From positions 24,796-83,359 of the forward strand of contig PBOJ01000019.1 in assembly GCA_002724315.1 (NCBI GenBank): 58,564 nt of DNA. The letters run 5' to 3'. Shown in pieces: positions 54,572-58,564 of the stretch. Position 1 is the first letter of the stretch. Every line of letters begins with the position of its first letter. The position numbers were made by a program, and so were the translations under genes. Origin of the DNA: Planctomycetaceae bacterium (GTDB lineage: Bacteria; Planctomycetota; Planctomycetia; Planctomycetales; Planctomycetaceae). The notes under the pieces were generated by a model. It worked only from the letters and a program-made list of their open reading frames with translations. It did not search any database and had not been told where the DNA came from.

Positions 54572-55906
54572 ATGACACGTCGCCGCTCTGGCTACTGTGA
54601 CGGAATCACCCGTCGGGACGCGATTCGTGCCGGGATGGGAGTCACCGGTGCCCTGTCGCTTCCGGGCATCATCGAACTGCAGGCCGCCAGCCGGACCGAC
54701 GACGGCGACGGATCCAACAACGCGGTGATCTTCGTCGAAATGGGCGGCGGACCGACCCAGCACGAGACCTTTGATCCGAAACCGAAAGCTCCCAGCGAAT
54801 ATCGCGGTCCATTCGGCGTGATCGACACGACACTGCCGGGCATTCAGTTCAGTGAACTGATGGCTCGCCAGTCGCAGGTCACCGACCGCGTGGCGCTGAT
54901 CCGGTCTGTCCACCACAAGACTGGCAGCCACACCGTCGGCAGCCACCTGGTGCAGACCGGCTACTACCTGCGGAACGCTTCAAATGTCGACAACGACATG
55001 CCCTGTATGGGTTCGGTGATCGCCAAGGTCCGTGGCGCCAACAACCCGGCCATGCCTCCGTTTGTCTCGATCCCCTCGTCAATGCGTTACGGGCGAGCCG
55101 CATGGCTGGGCAAGTCGTTCAACCCGTTCGAAACCGGCGGCAAGCTGACCTCCAAGAACTTCCAGGTCCCCAACCTGGAACTGATCAAGGGAATCAGCAC
55201 CTCACGGCTCTCCGACCGCCGCCGTCTGCTGGCGGGATTCGACTCGACCCGTCGCATCCTCGACAACCGGGGCTTCGCCACCGCCCAGGACAGTTTCACG
55301 GAACAGGCCTACCGGATGGTCACCACCACCTCGGTGCGCGACGCCTTCGACCTGAAGCGGGAGGACCAGGCCACCCGCGACCTGTACGGCAACAGCGAGT
55401 TCGGCCAGGGACTGCTGCTGGCGCGCCGACTGGCCGAGCGTGGAGTGCCGTTCGTCACGGTCGGTTCCGGCGGCTGGGACAACCACGGCCAGAAGGTCTG
55501 CGGGTTCACTCTCGAACAGAGTCTCAAGAAACGCGGCCCGGCATTTGACCAGGGCGTGGCCGCCCTGGTCACGGATCTCTACCGCCGCGGTCTGGACCGC
55601 AAGATCCTGCTGGTCTGCATGGGAGAATTCGGCCGAACCCCGAAGGTCAACAGCGAAGCCGGCCGCGACCACTGGGGTGCCGTGATGACCGTGCTGGTTT
55701 CCGGCGGCGGTCTGCAGGTCGGACAGGTCGTCGGAGCCTCTGACTCCAAGGGCGGCTACCCGATCGCCGCGCCCTACGGTCCCAACAACGTGCAGGCGAT
55801 GATCTATCGCCACCTGGGCATCGACCCGTCGCTGAAGTTCCCCGACCCGGCCGGTCGGCCGCGGTACGTGCTCGAGGAACGCGGGCTGATCGGCGAGTTG
55901 ATCTGA
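54572..55906 (+). CDS. DUF1501 protein (Tat-exported), sialidase-region copy
   Basis: This 444-residue DUF1501 protein has a Tat-type signal GITRRDAIRAGMGVTG (11). The metal-site region IFVEMGGGPTQHETFDPKP (about 53) is followed by CMGEFGRTPKVN and AGRDHWGAV (Gly in place of the usual Pro), then IYRHLGIDP near the end. It ends 16 bases from the convergent GH33 sialidase gene. No heme protein is adjacent. The biochemical role of the family is unknown. Confidence 0.9.
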   Translation: MTRRRSGYCDGITRRDAIRAGMGVTGALSLPGIIELQAASRTDDGDGSNNAVIFVEMGGGPTQHETFDPKPKAPSEYRGPFGVIDTTLPGIQFSELMARQSQVTDRVALIRSVHHKTGSHTVGSHLVQTGYYLRNASNVDNDMPCMGSVIAKVRGANNPAMPPFVSIPSSMRYGRAAWLGKSFNPFETGGKLTSKNFQVPNLELIKGISTSRLSDRRRLLAGFDSTRRILDNRGFATAQDSFTEQAYRMVTTTSVRDAFDLKREDQATRDLYGNSEFGQGLLLARRLAERGVPFVTVGSGGWDNHGQKVCGFTLEQSLKKRGPAFDQGVAALVTDLYRRGLDRKILLVCMGEFGRTPKVNSEAGRDHWGAVMTVLVSGGGLQVGQVVGASDSKGGYPIAAPYGPNNVQAMIYRHLGIDPSLKFPDPAGRPRYVLEERGLIGELI

Positions 55907-55922
55907 GCCGACGACCGGGCGA

Positions 55923-57026
55923 CTACTTGCCCGTGACCGTCAGCCACGCAAGATTGAACCTGGCCATTTTGATCGTCTTGTAGCCATCGCCTTCGTAGAC
56001 CAGCAGCACGTCACCGTCGCGGTTGGCGGCCATGTCCGAATAGGCCGCAGGCCCGACCTCGGCTACCCGGGCCACCGGCCAGGTCTTCGCATCGTCACGG
56101 CTCAATCGCACCGTCAGCACCCGGCGGGATCCGGTGTCCGAGGGATGCGCCACGACAATCGCATTCGGGCCGACCCGCAGCACGCTTCCCTGGCAACTCC
56201 GCTCGGGCATTCCCGCATGGTGGGCGATCGGCGACCAGGTCGCCCCCCCGTCGGAACTGAAGCAGTAGGCCCGCTGTTTCTTGCCCATCCGGCTGCGAGC
56301 ATTCATGTACAACCGACCGTCGGCAAGTTCGACCACCTCGCACTCGTCGGACTGGTCCACCGTGGCCGGCTTGCCGTGTGTCCACGTTTTCCCGGCATCG
56401 TCGCTGTAGATGGCATAGGAAAGTTGCCGCCGCCCGAAGGGGACATCCTTCTCGATGCCCGCCCAGGCAGGAATCACCAGCCGTCCGGCATGTCGACCGT
56501 GACGCAACTGGATCCCGTGCCCCGGACCCGGCCCCACCCAGCCCCACTTCTCAGGCAGGACACCACGGGTGATGTCGACCGGCTTGGACCACGTTCGCCC
56601 ATCATCAGTGCTGCTGCTCCGCAACACCTGCTTGTTGTCCCTGGAAAACAGCAGCCAGATCGTACCGGTCCGGTGATCGGTCACCAGGCAGGGATTGCCG
56701 ATGGTGTGTGATCGGTCGTCGAACAGCACCCGCGTCGGCCCCCAGTGTGATCCCCCGTCGTCGCTACGTTTCATGACCAGGTCAATGTTTCCGTGGTCAC
56801 GACCGTTTTCTCGACGGGCTTCACACAGGACCAGGATCGTCCCCTTGTGAGTGGTCAACACCGCGGGGATCCGGAACGTGTGAGTCTTCTCGGTTCCCGA
56901 CCGGAACAGCACCTGCTGTCCAAAGACCGCCGCATCGCCGGCCGATGAGACTGCAGAAAGGGACAACCAGGCCAGAACGGCCAACAAACGGCGGGGGCAG
57001 CGATGTGTAGTCATGCAACTCATCAT
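55923..57026 (-). CDS. Exported GH33-type exo-alpha-sialidase
   Basis: This 367-residue protein has a signal peptide (about residues 13-29). It shows the full bacterial sialidase pattern. FRIPAVL (Arg52) holds the first arginine, and CEARRENGRDHGNIDLV contains the likely acid/base Asp77. GPGPGHGIQL (165) is typical, SDECEVVEL holds the base Glu230, and MNARS (Arg244) a second arginine. SCQGS and SDTGSRRVL (third arginine at 301 or 302) follow, then AAYSDM with nucleophile Tyr329. Asp-boxes lie at SDDGGSHW, STDDGRTW, SDDAGKTW and SSDGGATW. Such enzymes release terminal sialic acids or related nonulosonates outside the cell. The ATG at 57026 or 57014 may be the start. Confidence 0.9.
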   Translation of the reverse strand: MMSCMTTHRCPRRLLAVLAWLSLSAVSSAGDAAVFGQQVLFRSGTEKTHTFRIPAVLTTHKGTILVLCEARRENGRDHGNIDLVMKRSDDGGSHWGPTRVLFDDRSHTIGNPCLVTDHRTGTIWLLFSRDNKQVLRSSSTDDGRTWSKPVDITRGVLPEKWGWVGPGPGHGIQLRHGRHAGRLVIPAWAGIEKDVPFGRRQLSYAIYSDDAGKTWTHGKPATVDQSDECEVVELADGRLYMNARSRMGKKQRAYCFSSDGGATWSPIAHHAGMPERSCQGSVLRVGPNAIVVAHPSDTGSRRVLTVRLSRDDAKTWPVARVAEVGPAAYSDMAANRDGDVLLVYEGDGYKTIKMARFNLAWLTVTGK

Positions 57027-57137
57027 CGCTTACCCCGCAGCCATTTGCGAACCCACGACCGCCTTCAGCCAGACGGCTGTTTCGTCGTCGAGAGGATTGG
57101 GGTAACCTGAGTGGCGTCCCCGCGTGGAGAATTCTCG

Positions 57138-58564
57138 ATGACGCATTCGACGCCAACCACTGCTTCGAACCTGCCCCACGCCCCGACCCGACGCCAACTG
57201 CTGCAGGCGGGATCGATCGGCCTGATGGGACTGGGAATGGCCGACGTCGCCAGACTGCGAGCCCAAGCGGCTGGCGACTCGGTGACGAAGCCGCGGTCGG
57301 TCATCTTCATCTTTCTGACCGGGGGAGCGTCTCAACACGACACCTTCGACATGAAGCCCGAAGGGCCCAGCGAGTTCCGCGGCGAGTTTTCCCCGATCCA
57401 CACGGCGACCCCGGGAATCGAGATCTGCGAGCACTTTCCCCGACTGGCCCGCCAGAGCGACCGCTGGAGCCTGGTGCGGTCGTTGAGCCACCCGGACAAC
57501 GGTCACCAGACCGGCACCTACATCATGCTGACCGGTCGCCGGGACAAGACGCCGTTCCGCTCCAGCCGACCTCACGGCAACGACTGGCCGTCGATCGCGG
57601 CGGTCGCCGGAGCGATGACATCCGGTCGCAGCAACCTGGCCAACAGCATCGTGTTGCCCGAAAAAGTGGTTCATAGCCAACAGGGAGTCTTTCCCGGCCA
57701 GTTCGCCGGCAAGTTGGGAGCGCACCACGAACCGTGGTTCCTGGACATGACTGACAAGCCCCACGGCTACCACGCCTTCTCGGGCGCGTTCCCCGGCTAC
57801 CTGTACAATCTCCACCGCGGCAATCACTCCGACCGTGACGACTGGCGTTTCGCAGTCCCCAACATCTCGCTGCCCGAGGGCGTGTTCGCCCCGCGCTTCC
57901 GCAAGCGGGTGGAACTGCTGAACATCGTCGAGCGACAGCAACAGCAGCTCGAAGATGCGGCCGCTTCGGCCGACTACGGACGGTCCCGCCAGGGAGTCGT
58001 CTCGCTACTGGCGGACCCCGGCGTCCGCGATGCGTTCAACGTCAGGAAATCCGATCCCAAGACACTCCAGCGGTACGGGAACAACTCCTTCGGCTGGTCA
58101 CTGCTGATGGCCCGCCGCCTGGTGGCCCTGGGGGTCAACATGGTCCAGGTCAACCTCGGCAACATGGGCACCTGGGACCTGCACGGCAATGCCTTCCCGC
58201 TGGCCAAGAACTTCCTGTTCCCGCCAACTGACCTGGCCATCTCGGCCTTGCTGGATGACCTGACGGAATCGGGAATGCTGGAGGAGACGATGGTGGTGAT
58301 CGCCGGGGAATTCGGCCGCACCCCCAGGATCTTCAACGGGGCTCCCAACGTCTACAAGACGGTTGGCCGCGGGCACTGGGGCCCTTGTCAGACGGTGATG
58401 ATCGCCGGTGGCGGCGTGGCCGGTGGCCGCGTGATCGGATCCTCGGACAAGAGCGGGGCCTACCCCGCCTCCGATGTCCAGACTCCCGAAAGCTTCGCGT
58501 CGACGATCTACCACGCGCTGGGCATCCCCCGCAGTGCCCACTGGCACGACGCCGCCGATCGCCC
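57138..58564 (+). CDS. DUF1501 protein, C-terminus cut by window edge
   Basis: The open frame runs from the ATG at 57138 to the window end (475 codons plus two bases) with no stop. The N-terminus has a Tat-like TRRQLLQAGSIGLMGLG (17). The metal-site region IFIFLTGGASQHDTFDMKP (about 59) and CEHFPRLARQS follow, then AGEFGRTPRIF (about 394) with a longer loop leading to VGRGHWGPC, and STIYHALGIP near the edge. GRGHW replaces the usual GRDHW, so a conserved acidic residue is lost. It is divergent from the sialidase gene, with a 111-base gap. It is probably nearly complete, with perhaps only 10-20 residues missing. Confidence 0.88.
   Translation, partial: MTHSTPTTASNLPHAPTRRQLLQAGSIGLMGLGMADVARLRAQAAGDSVTKPRSVIFIFLTGGASQHDTFDMKPEGPSEFRGEFSPIHTATPGIEICEHFPRLARQSDRWSLVRSLSHPDNGHQTGTYIMLTGRRDKTPFRSSRPHGNDWPSIAAVAGAMTSGRSNLANSIVLPEKVVHSQQGVFPGQFAGKLGAHHEPWFLDMTDKPHGYHAFSGAFPGYLYNLHRGNHSDRDDWRFAVPNISLPEGVFAPRFRKRVELLNIVERQQQQLEDAAASADYGRSRQGVVSLLADPGVRDAFNVRKSDPKTLQRYGNNSFGWSLLMARRLVALGVNMVQVNLGNMGTWDLHGNAFPLAKNFLFPPTDLAISALLDDLTESGMLEETMVVIAGEFGRTPRIFNGAPNVYKTVGRGHWGPCQTVMIAGGGVAGGRVIGSSDKSGAYPASDVQTPESFASTIYHALGIPRSAHWHDAADR

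Noticed and set aside
1..58564. Search for tRNA, rRNA, insertion sequence, prophage, attachment site or origin
   Set aside because: No cloverleaf-like, terminal inverted repeat, transposase, integrase or DnaA-box cluster was noticed by reading; a covariance-model scan would be needed to exclude small RNAs.

Overview
The window is chromosomal DNA from a member of the Planctomycetota. It is GC-rich and gene-dense, and it carries families that are strongly expanded in or typical of that phylum: seven DUF1501 proteins (the last runs off the right edge), one DUF1552 protein, a PSCyt1/DUF1549/DUF1553 protein, a DUF1587/1592/1588/1585-type protein, a PVC-type heme-binding protein with HEAT repeats, and several exported beta-propellers. 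I did not try to assign a genus. I see no rRNA, tRNA, CRISPR array, transposase, integrase or phage gene. About 40 protein genes fill nearly the whole window, and only two gaps exceed 300 bases.

Layout. 1-7150: an edge-truncated ceramidase-like gene (minus), an exported esterase, an AlkD-like DNA alkylation repair protein, a Tat-exported glycosidase-like propeller, then a full ceramidase-like gene translationally overlapped by a kelch-like propeller, and a rhamnose mutarotase. 7240-15214 (minus): a PVC-type cytochrome/HEAT protein, a very unusual propeller-HEAT-triple-Rid fusion, and a terpene-cyclase-fold protein with a CXXCH motif. 15349-19237: msrA, a two-part esterase, yaaA and a DJ-1/PfpI protein, which look like oxidative or general stress functions. 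19259-25292 (minus): a classic DUF1553+DUF1501 pair and another DUF1501 gene. 25491-31896 (plus): a subclass B3 metallo-beta-lactamase-like protein, then an operon of DUF1501, a five-CXXCH cytochrome and an exported dehydrogenase-like propeller. 31900-38168: an arginine-rich 20-residue-repeat protein, a PI-PLC-like phosphodiesterase, a PQQ-type propeller, a ConA-propeller glycosidase-like protein and an exported alpha/beta hydrolase. 38215-40952: an ABC-F ATPase and an aldo/keto reductase. 41261-48191: a DUF1501 gene, a variant amidohydrolase, and a DUF1552 + DUF1592-type pair. 48351-49847: an MlrC-type M81 protein. 50188-58564: DUF1501, an exported AGE-type epimerase, an Asp-box protein, DUF1501, a canonical GH33 sialidase and a last DUF1501.

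How the genes may work together (inference): most products carry Sec or Tat signals. They mix carbohydrate-active or sugar-binding propellers and esterases with c-type cytochrome modules and DUF1501/DUF1552 partners. This suggests extracytoplasmic capture and processing of complex glycans or glycolipids, with a sialic-acid-like theme on the right. The mono- and multi-heme proteins would supply a redox step.

Limits: functions are read from motifs and remembered family patterns only. Starts were chosen by signal peptide and ribosome-binding-site context, and several are GTG. Promoters are low-confidence pattern matches.
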